Source: Phialophora verrucosa
Taxonomy: Eukaryota; Ascomycota; Eurotiomycetes; Chaetothyriales; Herpotrichiellaceae
NCBI GenBank assembly: GCA_002099365.1
Contig: MSED01000002.1
Coordinates: forward strand, 2,418,001-2,482,000
DNA length: 64,000 nucleotides
Direction of reading: 5' to 3'
Shown here piece after piece: positions 52,334 to 63,733 of this stretch; the stretch's first letter is position 1; every line of letters starts with the position of its first letter. Both the position numbers and the translations under genes were made by a program. Below the pieces are notes generated by a model that had not been told where the DNA came from, searched no databases, and saw only the letters and a list, made by a program, of their open reading frames with translations.

Positions 52334-53868
52334 AGTCGAAAAGCCCAAGGCGCCGGTTGGCAATCGTAGTTTGGAGGGGTTGGCGATCAGGACCTGAGGA
52401 ACTAGGGTTAGTAGGACAGAAATTGACATGTTCGGGTCAACAAGTGGCATGGCATAGGGGATGCTTCAGCTGGGAGTGAAGGGGTAATGAGAGCAGTGCA
52501 CTGTTAAACTTGCCGTGGCTCGATTGCCTAGCATTGAGATCTCCCCTCAGTGTTCCAAAAGGGCCATATCGGGCTGAGCAACGTTTGTAAATCAGGCGGG
52601 GGGTATCCCTTCAGTTTCGGCTTTGCTATTAGTATGCGATTCGATAGGGAGGATACAAAGTATGAGTATAGAGCACAGCACCAGAGTTGTCGTTTGGTCA
52701 CAAAGAAAGAGCTGTCGCAGACCCGGACCCTCATGCGCCAGCTTCCCACACGGCAAGAACGGGAAGTGCAGTCTGGATTCAATACGCAGTACGGAGTATA
52801 CACCGTAGGAAGGCGGTAGAGAAAAGTTGGCTCATTACTGAGTGACGCGTGAACAGTGAACATGTCATCATGCAGTCACTCCCAATCGAGACCGAAAAAG
52901 TGAAGTAGCAAAACACAGTCCCTGCGCATTATACACCATCAGGCGTCGAAATCTCTTCTGAAGCGCGCATGCGAAATGAAGCCGTGTTTGAGGAGTGAGT
53001 AAGGACGGAGTAAACAAGTCAGTGTCCCCCATTCTGCGCAGCAGTCCGAGCAGACCAATAACAACGCGCAGGCACCGCCCCCAATAGCGGCCCATTAAGC
53101 AGGCTAGCCTTACACAGTGGGGGCCCAGGGGGGGCCTTGCCCAGCCTCCGGGCATGCTACTGGTAGCTTAATTCACTGCCTAACCAGCTGCACTGGCCGC
53201 TAATCCGAATAGGTGTCTCCTTGCGGGCTTCGCTCACCTTTCGCTTCTCGCAGCGCAGCTTTCTCCGACACGACGCACACGAGGCACGAGGCAACGAAGC
53301 ACGACATACGATATTCGCGCTCGGACGGCGAGGCTTGTTCCTGACTGATTGACGGACTGCTTGAAGTCCCAAAAATAATATCCATACCCAGCACACACCT
53401 TCGTACCCACCATGCATGCACGGCGATCACTCATCTTGGGATGGAACTCTGTGTCGAATCTGAATTGTTCTGCCTGCTGTGTCTTGTGTATCCCCTGGAG
53501 CCACAAACAGACCAGCACCGGCCATGGACGCTTGAAACGTTGATTCGAAGGCGCAGCACTACACAGCGCAGCGCAGCAGTATCTCGCTATTGCGACGACA
53601 GATACCCAAGGCTGTGGGGTGGGTTGCTAACCCCCTTCTGAGTATTGCTGTTATGGGTCGGCCAGGGGACCACTCGCATATGCGACCGTTCAAGTATATA
53701 GGATAGCAAGTATTCCGTCCTTTTCATTTCATTCTACCAGTAAGCACATCTTCTACTCATTCCAGCACCACCAGCACCGACAACCATCTCTACTGTGTGC
53801 TTTCCTCAGCTACGTTCCTCCAGTCTTCGAGCTCACACAACGACCTCCCCCCCCTTCCTCCCACCACA
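52334..53868. other. Long intergenic region upstream of the RTA1 gene
   Basis: 1.5 kb without a recognised gene. A G-run (GGGGGCCCAGGGGGGG) lies near 53119-53135. A TATATA at 53695-53700 is 169 bp before the RTA1 ATG and is followed by a CT-rich tract, a common fungal core-promoter layout. Confidence 0.5.
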
Positions 53869-54837
53869 ATGTCAAACTCCACATTCGACAGTGCAGACTG
53901 CACGCTGGCCACCTGCTCGGTCAAAGAATACGGCCAGATCCAATACATCCCCACACTCGCCGGCAATGCCATCTACGCGGGCATCTTCGGCGTGCTGCTC
54001 GGGTGCCAGATCTTCCTCGGCGTCCGGCACAAGACATGGGGCTACCTCGTCGGGATGGTGTTTGGGCTCGTGCTCGAAATCGTCGGCTACGTCGGCCGTA
54101 TCATGCTGCACGACAACATCTTCGACAAGAATTCCTTCATCATCTACCTGATCGGGCTGACGATCGGACCCGCCTTCCTCACGGCCTCGATCTACCTGTG
54201 CCTCGGGCGCATCATCACCCTCTTCGCCGTCGAGCTCAGCCTCCTCTCCCCGAGGGCCATCACTATCATCTTCGTGTGCTGCGACTTCCTCTCCCTGTTA
54301 CTGCAGGCCGCGGGCGGCGCCATCGCCTCCACGTCCGACACCGAAGCCGACAATCAGACGGGCGTGAACGTCATGATCGCGGGGCTGGCATCGCAGGTCA
54401 TATCGCTGGTCATATTCATGGCCATCTGCGCGCACTTTGCATGGAAGGTGCTCAAGAACCCGACGAAGCTGGACGCGCAGTTCGCGACGCTCCGCAACTC
54501 TCGCCGCTTCCGAGGCATGCTGGCCGCCATTGCCATCGCGGTGCTCACGATCCTGGTACGCTCCGTCTATCGGCTCGCGGAGCTGCAGCAGGGGTTTGAC
54601 GGCAAGCTCGCCAACAATGAACTCGAGTTCATGATCTTGGAGGGGCCTATGATCTTTGTCGCCGTCGGGCTGCTGACCGTCTACCATCCCGGCTGGGTGA
54701 TTGGGTCGAAGCTGTGGGTTGAGGCCGGGTTCCACCTGCGCGCCAAGAAGAGCCTGCAACAGTACAAGGTGGTCGATGGCACTGGGAGCCAGGAGGGCTT
54801 CGTCATGGAGCAGCAGCGGCCAACGAGTATGGTGTAA
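53869..54837 (+). CDS. RTA1-like seven-helix membrane protein
   Basis: 322 aa from ATG 53869; the frame is open upstream to 53797 but the added residues are leader-like. Seven hydrophobic helices follow an NST sequon, with the RTA1-family landmarks: GQIQYIPTLAGNAIYAGIFGVL opening, VGRIMLHDNIF, FLTASIYLCLGRII, FVCCDFLSLLLQAAGGAI, RSVYRLAELQQGF and a closing ML(I)EGPMIF-VYHPG. The family is linked to lipid translocation and to resistance to toxic lipids and drugs such as 7-aminocholesterol in yeast. High GC of the coding part compared with its flanks. The C-terminal ~30 residues are cytosolic. Substrate unknown. Confidence 0.95.
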   Translation: MSNSTFDSADCTLATCSVKEYGQIQYIPTLAGNAIYAGIFGVLLGCQIFLGVRHKTWGYLVGMVFGLVLEIVGYVGRIMLHDNIFDKNSFIIYLIGLTIGPAFLTASIYLCLGRIITLFAVELSLLSPRAITIIFVCCDFLSLLLQAAGGAIASTSDTEADNQTGVNVMIAGLASQVISLVIFMAICAHFAWKVLKNPTKLDAQFATLRNSRRFRGMLAAIAIAVLTILVRSVYRLAELQQGFDGKLANNELEFMILEGPMIFVAVGLLTVYHPGWVIGSKLWVEAGFHLRAKKSLQQYKVVDGTGSQEGFVMEQQRPTSMV

Positions 54838-55659
54838 ATGTGGTGGGCGACTGATGACCAGCTCTCACTGCTGGAGGGGAGGAATTCGCATGGAGTTGGG
54901 ACGGAAAAGCATCGGATTCGGAGTAAAGGTTACTTCCTTTCGTGGCTGCTTGTTACCTGGATTAACAGCTTTGAGGGATCTCATGTATGGGAGTGTTCCC
55001 GGAATAGAACAAGGGACAAGGGCAGGGAAGGAGAATCTAGCAGAAACGGTTCATGACTCGGCACGCATACATTGTATCATATCGACATCGACATCCATAT
55101 ACATATTCAAGCTCATATACCCAAGACTAGGTTAGATATATACAACTGAGATATACACAAACTGCCCTTGAGTCTAGTAAACGAATCTAAGACACAATGA
55201 GATGCGAATGAGATGCCAAATGAAATACAGTACCAGTAGACCTAGCGAATCTATGATGAAACTGCTGCTCCTGTCCACAGCTGAAAGCAAAACCACGCCA
55301 TGGACGTCACCTAGTCTCTCGTTACGAGTACGAGTACAGTCCACGTTACATTAGGTGAGTAGCTCGGCATTCTTCGCAGGAGATTTATATAGACTGTAAC
55401 AATGCCGCCACGTCAGTTCAGCCTTGCACTACAGGCTATAAGTCAACCGCATGTGGTATCTCTGTGAATTCATCTTTCATTCCCGATGTTTCGTATACCG
55501 TATATCGTATTTCATATATATTTTGTCTTTGATATTTCATACTTCATACTTGATCTTTAACATTTCTATTTCTATTTGATATTCATATTTCACACTCGGA
55601 GCAGGACATCAACATCAACATCAACATCGAAATATCATAACATTCAATTCCATCCCCCC
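54838..55659. other. Convergent intergenic region, AT-rich simple repeats
   Basis: Between the RTA1 and AtuA-like stop codons. It contains GACATC and AACATC runs at ~55083-55095 and ~55606-55632 and TTTCAT/TTCATACT-type AT-rich repeats at ~55490-55600, likely in 3' UTRs. Confidence 0.6.
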
Positions 55660-57796
55660 TCAAGCAGAAGACTTCAACACTTTGGCCAACTTGGCCTGCA
55701 ACTCGTCGCCCAAAGGCAACTCCATCAAATTCATATACTGCTGCGACCCGTGCATATCGTTTTCCAGGAACCCGCCAGACGCGCACAGCTTGCCAGCCCT
55801 CTTCCGGGGAAAAGTGGCCTTGAAAGCGAGAGCCTGATCGAAGAAACCGCAGTATATCAACTCGTTGACGTCCATGTTGTACAGCTTCGCGACGGCCTCG
55901 TTGGTCAGGATGCCCGACGCCTTGACCAGCTCGTAGACCTCCGGGATGGAGAAGAGGATGTCGACGGTGATCTCGTAGGGGCCGGCATTCTTGGACCGCA
56001 CCACGGGCGCCACGTCCGCTAGGAAGCGAGGGTTCTCTGGGATCGGCGCCACCGCGAACATCGGGGGCTTGTAGTCACTTTTCTTCTTGGCGTCAGTCGC
56101 CACCACGGGCGTGGCTTCTGCAGATGACGATGGCGATGGTTCCTGCTCGCCTTTGCCGATGGTCGTCACGGTGAAGTGGAACAGAGGCTTGCCGTCGACC
56201 GTGCTGGCGATGCCTTGCTCGTGAGTTTCAGCGGGGCGGGCGCCTTCCTCGCCCTCGGCCAGCGGCATGAGGTGGTAGACGCAGAACTCGGAGCACGGGC
56301 CGGTCTCGAGCTCGTTCTTGCCGCCGACGCCGAAGCCGAAGTTTCCCGACGTGGCCTTCTGGCCCTCGTACGCGGAGTGGACGCACCCGATGCGGGCGGT
56401 CGCGCACACGCTCGTCGCCACCGCTTGGGACTCGGCCACGGACTCGCCGACCAGGAAGACGCCCTTGCTGCCGCGGTAAGGGCGGCCGCCGTCGGCGGGG
56501 GTCCAGTTGTCGTCGCGGCCATAGACGTGGAAGTCGAGGTCCCACTTCTCGGTGACGTGCTTGTGCTGGAAGGCCACGTACTCCTTGATCCGCGCGAGGA
56601 TGTTGTCCAGCTGGCTGACGAGGATGGGGTCGATGAACGAACCCATGAACACCGTGCGGTAACCCCGGAGCCGCGCCCCCTCGAGCTTCACCGTGTACCG
56701 CTCGCCCTGGTCGGCGTAGGACTCGAAGATGGCGCCGCGGACTCGGATCGTCCGGCCGTCCGCGAGCTGCTCGTACGTCGTCTGGGTCAGGTCCATGTAC
56801 CCGCCGGGCCCGTGGAGGATGTCCGGTCGGGTCTTCTCGTAGAGAGTGTGCGCGGCGACGCTGAGTGGGGTACACACGGCCTGCGGGTCCAGGGGGACGA
56901 TATCAAATGAGTTGTCATCGTACATGTACGCCGAGGCAGCCTGGCTCTTGGGCCGCGCACACAGCGCTCCGCATTCGAGGATCTTGCCCATGTGCACAAA
57001 CGAGCCGACCGTCTCCTTGGACAGGGATTTCATGTCCGAGGAAGTCTTCTTGAGCGCATGGTAGGCGGAAAACGCGATATAGGGCGCAGGGTCGTACGCT
57101 CGGCCCACGACCATGACGTCGAAGTCTGGGTTCGCGACCATGGCCTGCAGGATGGGTTCAGGTCCCATCTGAGCGACAATCCTCGGCGTCGAGTCGATAT
57201 CATCCTGCGTCAGCTCCGGCACGGTCCTGCCACAGCCGGTGATTTCCCCGGCCTTGAGCCTCTGCGAGACCCGATCAGGGGTAACAGTAGCGTACACGGA
57301 CACAACCTTGAATTTATAAGACCTGTAAATCCACCATGGCCGCAATTAACATTGTTGTGTCTCGGTTCGCGGGGCTTGCCATGGAATTGACTTACTTGTT
57401 TTCAGGCAGATCTGCCAGTTCCCGGATGATTTCCAGCATCAGGTCGACATGCTCGTCGCTACCGTCGCCGCCCGCGGAAGAGAACATCAAGGGAACCTTA
57501 TATTTGGCGACGAGCTTGAGCAGTTTGCCCAAGTCGCGCACGTAGTGACCTCGCGGAGCGGCGGTGATGCCCAGAGCCAGTCTCGACGGTCCCGAGTCTG
57601 TCGACCCGGCGTCGAGGATGAGGGCGGTCGGAGTGGGCAACTTCGACAAGCGCTCCAGCTCAGCGACGACCTGGGATTCGATGAATCCATATCCCAAATT
57701 TCCGACTGGGGTGACGATCTGACAAAGGCGTCCTGGCTCAGAAGCACCCGCGGCGGCCACGCCGTTGGTGGCCTCCCCGTTGATGAACGGAGCCAT
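55660..57796 (-). CDS. AtuA/DUF1446-like protein with fused DUF4387 domain
   Basis: Exons 57796-57396 and 57322-55660 (73-bp intron, GTAAGT...CAG, phase 2) give 687 aa. The first ~560 residues match the acyclic-terpene-utilisation family (DUF1446): GNLGYGFIESQVV, ILDAGSTDSGPSRLALG, SSAGGDGSDEHVDL, VMVVGRAYDPAPY, ECGALCARP, LHGPGGYMDLTQT. A second domain at ~585-680 (NAGPYEITVDILF to QQYMNLMELPLG) is DUF4387, separate in bacteria but often fused in fungi. Bacterial AtuA acts in citronellol/geraniol degradation; the exact reaction is not established. It should be a soluble protein. It forms a group with the Zn2Cys6 regulator (same strand, 0.9 kb upstream) and the divergent sugar-porter gene. 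GC is high (codon third positions often G or C). Confidence 0.92.
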
Positions 57797-58705
57797 GTCT
57801 GAACTTTGGGTGTGTGTCGCGTTGCTTGGTCAAGGCACGGGTAATATTGGTAGAAGCAGTCTTAGGACCAATTGTCGCAACACCGGTGCTGGTGCTGGTG
57901 CTAGTGTTCGTGTTCGCAAGCAAGACGCACCTCGCTTCGTTTCGATTCATTCCCAACAGCAATCAGTTTCGTCGTCTGCCTTTAAGGCGAATAAATACAC
58001 CACGTCCCCCGCATTCCGGTCGCGGGCACCAGGTACCGAGCTCGGGACCAGTCGAGGATTGCGCATGAACGGATTTCCCGTTCCTGGGGTGGAACGGTGG
58101 TTGTTCCAAGCACGCACAACACGCAGAACGAGGACTCCATATGGCAGACATGGCGGACAAAGCAGTCGTGGTGTGGTTGAAAGGCCGGGTATCGCTCGTC
58201 GGCGCGAAATCGCAATCGTGCGACCAATCGTCATGCGGCTGGAGCGCGAACCTCGCTTCGACCAAGCCTGGACCTGAACCCATCGTCGTGAAACGAGCCA
58301 ATCACTGCCCGATCTCATGTACCTCGGAGGATCTTCATCGAAGTGGTGCGGTGGTAGGGGGTAGGCCATATGCCGACGTTTGAGGGATGCAATGTGATCA
58401 CTCCGAATCGGCATCCCATTGCAGTCTACAGTAAGAGTTATGAACCACCACTTGGCTTGCATTTGCCTGGCCAGAGATCGAATTGCGAGAGATGGAATAG
58501 TGTCGTATTATCTACTACATCGTCTTTGAGATCGAGGCTTGCTGGTGACATCCGTCCTCTACTTTGGGACCGAGGTTTACTCTTGACCGGGTCGTTATTA
58601 AAATTGGAACGCTGTCAAATTTATGCATGGCTCTAAGTTGTGCTTTACGATATGCTTCGCACAAAAGCAGAAGGCGTATATACCGCCGATGACTCGCAGC
58701 AGCTT
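57797..58705. other. Promoter region of the AtuA-like gene
   Basis: No gene recognised. It contains a GGTGCT run at ~57884-57900 and a CGG-N5-CCG element at 58070-58080. Confidence 0.5.
58070..58080. promoter_or_regulatory. CGG-N5-CCG element (CGGATTTCCCG)
   Basis: Inverted CGG triplets with a 5-bp spacer, 274 bp upstream of the AtuA-like start. Zn2Cys6 dimers bind such paired triplets; the regulator is the neighbouring gene. Candidate site only. Confidence 0.35.
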
Positions 58706-60834
58706 TCACAACCTGAACATTTCCGAGAGCATGTCATCTGACATCCATTGAAAATTGTCGAGACCCTCCTCTAAGCCTGGCTGGAAACTTGGCATCTCGC
58801 TGTAGGTCCCGGCCGGAGCAGCCCACATGGACAAACCGGGATTGACAGTTCCAAGCGATGTTGGTTTGGAAGCATCGTCGTGTTTGCTCCAAGAATCAGC
58901 CTGGATCGGTGCTCCCGTGATAGTGGTATTGTCGTCGTCTCCTCCCATCCGGTCCGCAGGTCCGCTAAACCTTTGGAAAATGTTATACAACAAAGACGCA
59001 CCCGACCGGGTTCTGATCGGATCCGAGTCGTCTTGCTTGTCCGACCTGAGGTTTTTTGCCAGTACCTCAATCGCTTGGGCAACCCGCGCAAAGTCCTCTC
59101 CGCTGGAAAAGCTCGAGAAGAATTGGTGAGCCGTTGTGATGTGCGAGATCGCAAGCTCTCTGTCTTCTTGCGATGCGCTGGGATTTGTGCTCAGGAACTT
59201 CATCAGGAATCCGACAGCGAAGACTACCAGGCGGAAATAGTGTTTCGGGTAATGGATCACTCCACATGCAGGTTGGTGTGCCTCCGTTGGCGACTCCTTG
59301 TTTAACTTGGATATATTGTGGATCAAGGAGACCGCAGATGGCAGGCCAAGCTGTACCGGCAATCTCGATGGGTCAGGAACATATTGCTTGGCCATTCCGT
59401 CAACGAGAGTACGCCGTTTCGACACGACAGTAAGACACAACGAGAAGAGGTACAATTTGGCACCCAGCAGTTGAATCTCGAGCCTGGCGGACCAGATGTC
59501 TTTAAACGCATTGAGCAGATTGTCGAGCTCATTGTTGAAGAGGTTTAGGAGAGTGGAAGCGGTGCCTGCATCGACATCGCCGGCAAGAGAGGTCGAGTAC
59601 TGAACAACTTGGCGTTGAATTTCGATTTGCACCATGAAGTGCGGTGGCACGTCGGGTTCCTTGGCTGTGGATGAGAGACCGTTCAGTTGCGCGGGGGACG
59701 AGAGATGGGGCGGAACTCCCAGCCATACGCTGAGGCTACGCGAAAAAGTCAGCCGTACTGTCGCCTAAAAGCTTGGGTCGTCGTAGCGCACCTTGTGCTA
59801 ATATAAAAGCACGCCAGCCAAGTCATATGGCGCGAATAGACACTCATCTGATGCACGTTGGACCTGCCATGAAAGCCCGGTGCGATCTTCTCCGGGTGTG
59901 CCTGGTCCAGTCCCATCTGCATCGCCGCATTCACCGCAATGCCGCAATATTGCCAACTGGGATCTTGGCTTTGTCGCGGTCCAGAATTTGGCCAGTGGCA
60001 CAGGATGACGATGGCCTGGATTGTTCTGAAGTCGTGGATGACGGCAACGAGACTGCTCATCAGAAGATGCCGATAAGGCTGCGAGCTCAATTCGAAGACG
60101 TGGCTGAACTTTGGGTGCCGATAGCAGGCGACCCGCAGGATGGTCCAAAAGAGGAGGGGATTAGAATCATGCAATGCTGATACCGACGTCGCCCTGTCGA
60201 ATATCGGCAGATGGTCATAGTAGTTGTGCGCATAGCTGTTCATTCTACTTCAGTAATCACAACAAAGGGAGCGCGTGCCACGACTTACAAGTGCAACAGC
60301 TCGGATACATTCTGGTACCCCAGTACGACATCTCCCAGAGACCAGCTCCTGTTCTGATTCGCGTCGAAGTCCGAGAGCAGCAACCAATCTTCGCCCGAGA
60401 AGGACGTGGCCGAGTTAGTGCTTGCCGGGCCTAGGGGGATTACAGAAGACGCAGCGGACAGGGACTCCGGGGTCTGGTGCGAAAGGTTATTCTGAAGACT
60501 GTTGACTTTCCGGGACATTTCCTCCAGGCGGCTGGAACCCATTAGCCACATGATCAACGCTCCATTCGCTCCTACCATCACCAGGAGCAATCATACCCTC
60601 TGACGCTGACCCGCTTGAAGTTGGAGTCGATCCTACAGTCCAAACCGTGTGCCTTGCATCTTGAGCAAGCAGCAGGAAACTTGGACACGGCATCGCATCG
60701 CAGCTGCGACCGCGCATCAGCGTGACCGTCAAATCAGATAATAGGACTCGGTAACGTACCTTTACCTGGCGACATGAAGTACAAGACTTGACTCGCCCCT
60801 TGGGCCGCGCAATGCCTTCAGAGATATCGGCCAT
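58706..60834 (-). CDS. Zn2Cys6 transcription factor, five exons
   Basis: Exons 60834-60760, 60703-60597, 60531-60289, 60244-59792 and 59735-58706 join to 1908 nt, 635 aa, all introns 44-65 bp and in phase. The first splice completes the zinc cluster: CTSCRQVK joined to LRCDAVSKFPAACSRC, then HGLDC, so all six cysteines are present. A coiled coil (RLEEMSRKVNSLQNNL) for dimerisation follows. The fungal_trans domain shows NYYDHLPIFD, LFWTILRVACYRHP, AIVILCHWP, AVNAAMQMGLDQ and HMTWLACFYIS. The C-terminal part is acidic/Ser/Asp-rich (SDDMLSEMFRL) and may activate transcription. Likely local regulator of the AtuA-like and transporter genes, inferred from position and CGG sites. Confidence 0.9.
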
Positions 60835-61969
60835 GATGATGGCCGCGAACTTGCTTTCTTCACAGTGTTATTGCTGGCGATGCTGCAGCTGTGCAGACAT
60901 CCTCTCGTCCGCGCCATTCCTTGCTGGCTATAGATGTGCTTTTCAACCTCTTGCGCCAGGCAACATCATTCCCAGACGTATGCTTATCACACAGACATGA
61001 GCATAATGCAGTGGCAGAGTGGTCGACGCGTTACATAGGTCAAGCTTGATTTTCGTGTTCCAATAATAGCCCCTCCCTTGGCAAGTTTGGCCTTGCATTT
61101 GCTCGTACGAGTAGGAGTGTCGAGTAGCATCTGGTGACGCCTTGACAGCCCCCGCCCGAGGGAGGGGGACCCGCCTAAAAAACCCCTTAATGTACGAAGC
61201 CTCGTTGCAGATTATCTCCCAATGCAAGTCACTTGTGCGGCCTGAGCTTCTGCAGGCGGGAAGCCTGCTGATGGATAGGTGGAATGCCTTCAAGGTTCTT
61301 CGAGAGCTCTGGTGTTGTGATAACCGAGCAGTACCCATGGCTGCCCGGTGCCCAAGCCAGGGACGCGGCCGTTGGTCTATGAGCCTCTCCATCGCGCCTC
61401 GGCTGTTGGGAGCTTACCTCCAAGCTTTAGGGCCCCGAACTCAGGCTCCCTAGCCTACAGTCCTCGTACCCACCGTCAGATTCCAACCTTCCAGAACGCA
61501 GGGTATCATGCCTGAAGAATGTCTGCAGCCTGCCAAGTCCGCATTATTCATCCAGGGTCGACAGCTCGATGCATCAGATCGATTCCGCGACTCGCAATCC
61601 CTGTCTTGGCCTTTTGAAGCCAAGTCTCGCCTCCTCGAGGTATGGAGAGGGGCAAGAGTCATGCCAAGTGCGAGTCCGCTCGGAGTTGCGAACTCGCAGC
61701 AACCTCTTTTACTACAAGGGGTGGAGTATTAACCTTACCCCAGGTTTTAGCTGAACTGTATCTCTCGACCTCTTCGAGGCGTTGCAATTGTAAGAGGGAA
61801 TTCTCTATTGTGTGGACCTGCGCCTCGAGAGATTGCGCGTCCATCATTCTGAAATCTTCACTCAGCCCCCGATAAACAAAAGGCAACAGGAATTGTTGCC
61901 GTGTTATCGTCCTATCATCAGCAGTGAGGAGCGGACTTTCCGATCCTGCTCATTCTTCGAGGCTGTCCA
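60835..61969. other. Divergent promoter region of regulator and transporter
   Basis: 1.1 kb between the Zn2Cys6 gene (-) and the MFS gene (+). No gene recognised. It has a CGG-N5-CCG element at 61932-61942, near the transporter start. Confidence 0.55.
61932..61942. promoter_or_regulatory. CGG-N5-CCG element (CGGACTTTCCG)
   Basis: Inverted CGG triplets with a 5-bp spacer, 28 bp before the transporter ATG. It shares the TTT spacer with the copies at 58070 and 62029. Candidate regulator site. Confidence 0.4.
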
Positions 61970-63733
61970 ATGGAGGCAAGCGACGCCAGCAAAGGGCCGG
62001 CGATGCACGTCGAAGATGCTCCACCGACCGGGATTTCCGTTCCAGCAAAGTTATCGCTGTGGCAAGCCATTCGGAAATGGCCCAAGGTGGCGGGATACTG
62101 CCTTGCCTTGACGACTGCGATATTGCTATGGGGCTATGACATGGCAATGGTCGGGAACCTTGCTTCCCTGCCAGAATTCCAGTACGTCCTTTCTGTGTTC
62201 TAGACTTTTGTGCGTGCACTGATACAGTGGTTCGCAGGCGTGACTACGGCGTGCTCTACGAGGAAGAGTGGATCATCGAGTCCAAATGGATGAGTGCCTG
62301 GAATGCCGGAAGTCCCATCGGCATGATGCTGGGAGCCCTCGCCGGCGGTGTCCTCCTTGACCACTATGGTCGCCGTCTCTCTCTCGGACTGGGGAGTCTC
62401 TCCTCGAGCGTGGGCGTCGCGGTCATTTGGGCGTCACAATACAGCGGAAGCCCTCAGGGCATATTCCTGCTGGGCAAGTTGCTGATGGGGTTGGCCATTG
62501 GAGTGGTCGTGACTGCTACTCAGACCTACATGTCTGAGCTTTTGCCGTCCACCTTGCGCGGACCGGTCATTGCGTTCTTCCCTGTTTTCTTTTTGTTGGG
62601 TCAGCTCATCTCTGCCGTGATTGTCTTCGCCGCCGAAGACGTGGAAGGGCCAACTTCATATCGGATGTGCATCATTTCACAGTGGCCCTTCTCCGCAGTG
62701 CCGCTGATAGTCGCCCTCCTTTTGCCTGAGAGTCCCATCCATCTTGTCCGCCAGGGCAAACTGGAAGCCGCACTCAAAGCACAGAAGCGTCTCGACCGAG
62801 CCTGCGAAGATTCCCAAGGCTACATCGAACAGCTTCAGGCCCTCATCCTGCATGAACAAGAGACCGCTGGTTCCGATGAGAGCACGTACCTCGACTGCTT
62901 CAGGGGTGTTGACAGACGCCGCACCATTATTGTCATTTTCGCAGCCATCATGCCGCAACTCTTTGCATTGCCCATCCTTGGCGACGGCCCTTACTTCTTG
63001 CAGATTGCCGGCATGGATTCCGAGAACAGTCTGATCTTTCTCATCGCCGGAATTTGTGGTGGCCTGCTCGGGACCGTCATCAGTATGTGGCTGCTCACGT
63101 TTGTTGGACGGAGGAGGATTTCGCTCGTAACATTGGCACCAGTGACTTTTCTGTGGTTGGGCAGTAAGTCACGTTTGCCATTCCTCTGGCTATGGTCGGG
63201 ATCGGAAAATGCTGACCATGTTCTGCAGTGGGCATCGCTGGATGCTTCGATTCCGCCGTGTCACCATGGTGAGTCAACCAACACTGACAAGACCCTTCCT
63301 TGTTCGCGAATGGCTAAATCTCACTAGGTACGTTGGGGTGACTCTGAACCTGGTCACCTTCATTATTGCCTTGGGCATCTGGCCAGCGTCATACGTGATT
63401 GGGGGCGAGGCATCCTCTCTCCGGCTTCGTGCTAGGAGTCAAGGAATCGGATGGGCAACGGGTGGCCTGGCGAATTTCGTCTTCAGCACCGTCACCCCCT
63501 TCATCTACAATGCCGACTCGGGCAATCTGCGGTCGAAAATTGGTTTTGTCTGGACGGGACTGTGCGTGCTTACGTTTGCGTTGTTCTGGTATCTTGTTCC
63601 GGAGATGCTCGGACGTACACCCCTCCAGCTTGACTTGATGTTCGAGCAGAAACTCCCAGCCAGGAAGTTTCGTAAGTGGGAGGGGCAGTCGATCGAACTG
63701 ATGATTGTCGGCACCAAAGAGGACCAGGAATGA
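61970..63733 (+). CDS. MFS sugar-porter-family transporter
   Basis: Exons 61970-62181, 62238-63163, 63229-63268 and 63328-63733 give 527 aa with matching phases; exon 3 is only 40 nt. Sugar-porter marks: ILLWGYDMAMVGNL in helix 1, FQRDYG (across the first splice), HYGRRLSLGLG loop, PESPIHLVRQGK before the central loop, GRRRISL, and EASSLRLRARSQGIGWATGGL after helix 10. Twelve helices are expected in the plasma membrane. Family members import hexoses, maltose-type glucosides, quinate and related compounds; the substrate cannot be read here. Its divergent partner is a Zn2Cys6 regulator and the next gene beyond is AtuA-like, suggesting uptake of a compound degraded by that set. First ATG is used. 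Confidence 0.92.
62029..62039. promoter_or_regulatory. CGG-N5-CCG element (CGGGATTTCCG) inside transporter exon 1
   Basis: Third inverted CGG pair with a 5-bp spacer, 87 bp downstream of the 61932 copy and within coding sequence. It may be chance or an extra regulator site. Confidence 0.25.

Noticed and set aside
56176..56910. 245-codon plus-strand frame
   Set aside because: Shadow of the GC-rich AtuA-like gene; the protein is Ala/Val/Asp/Arg-rich with no motif.
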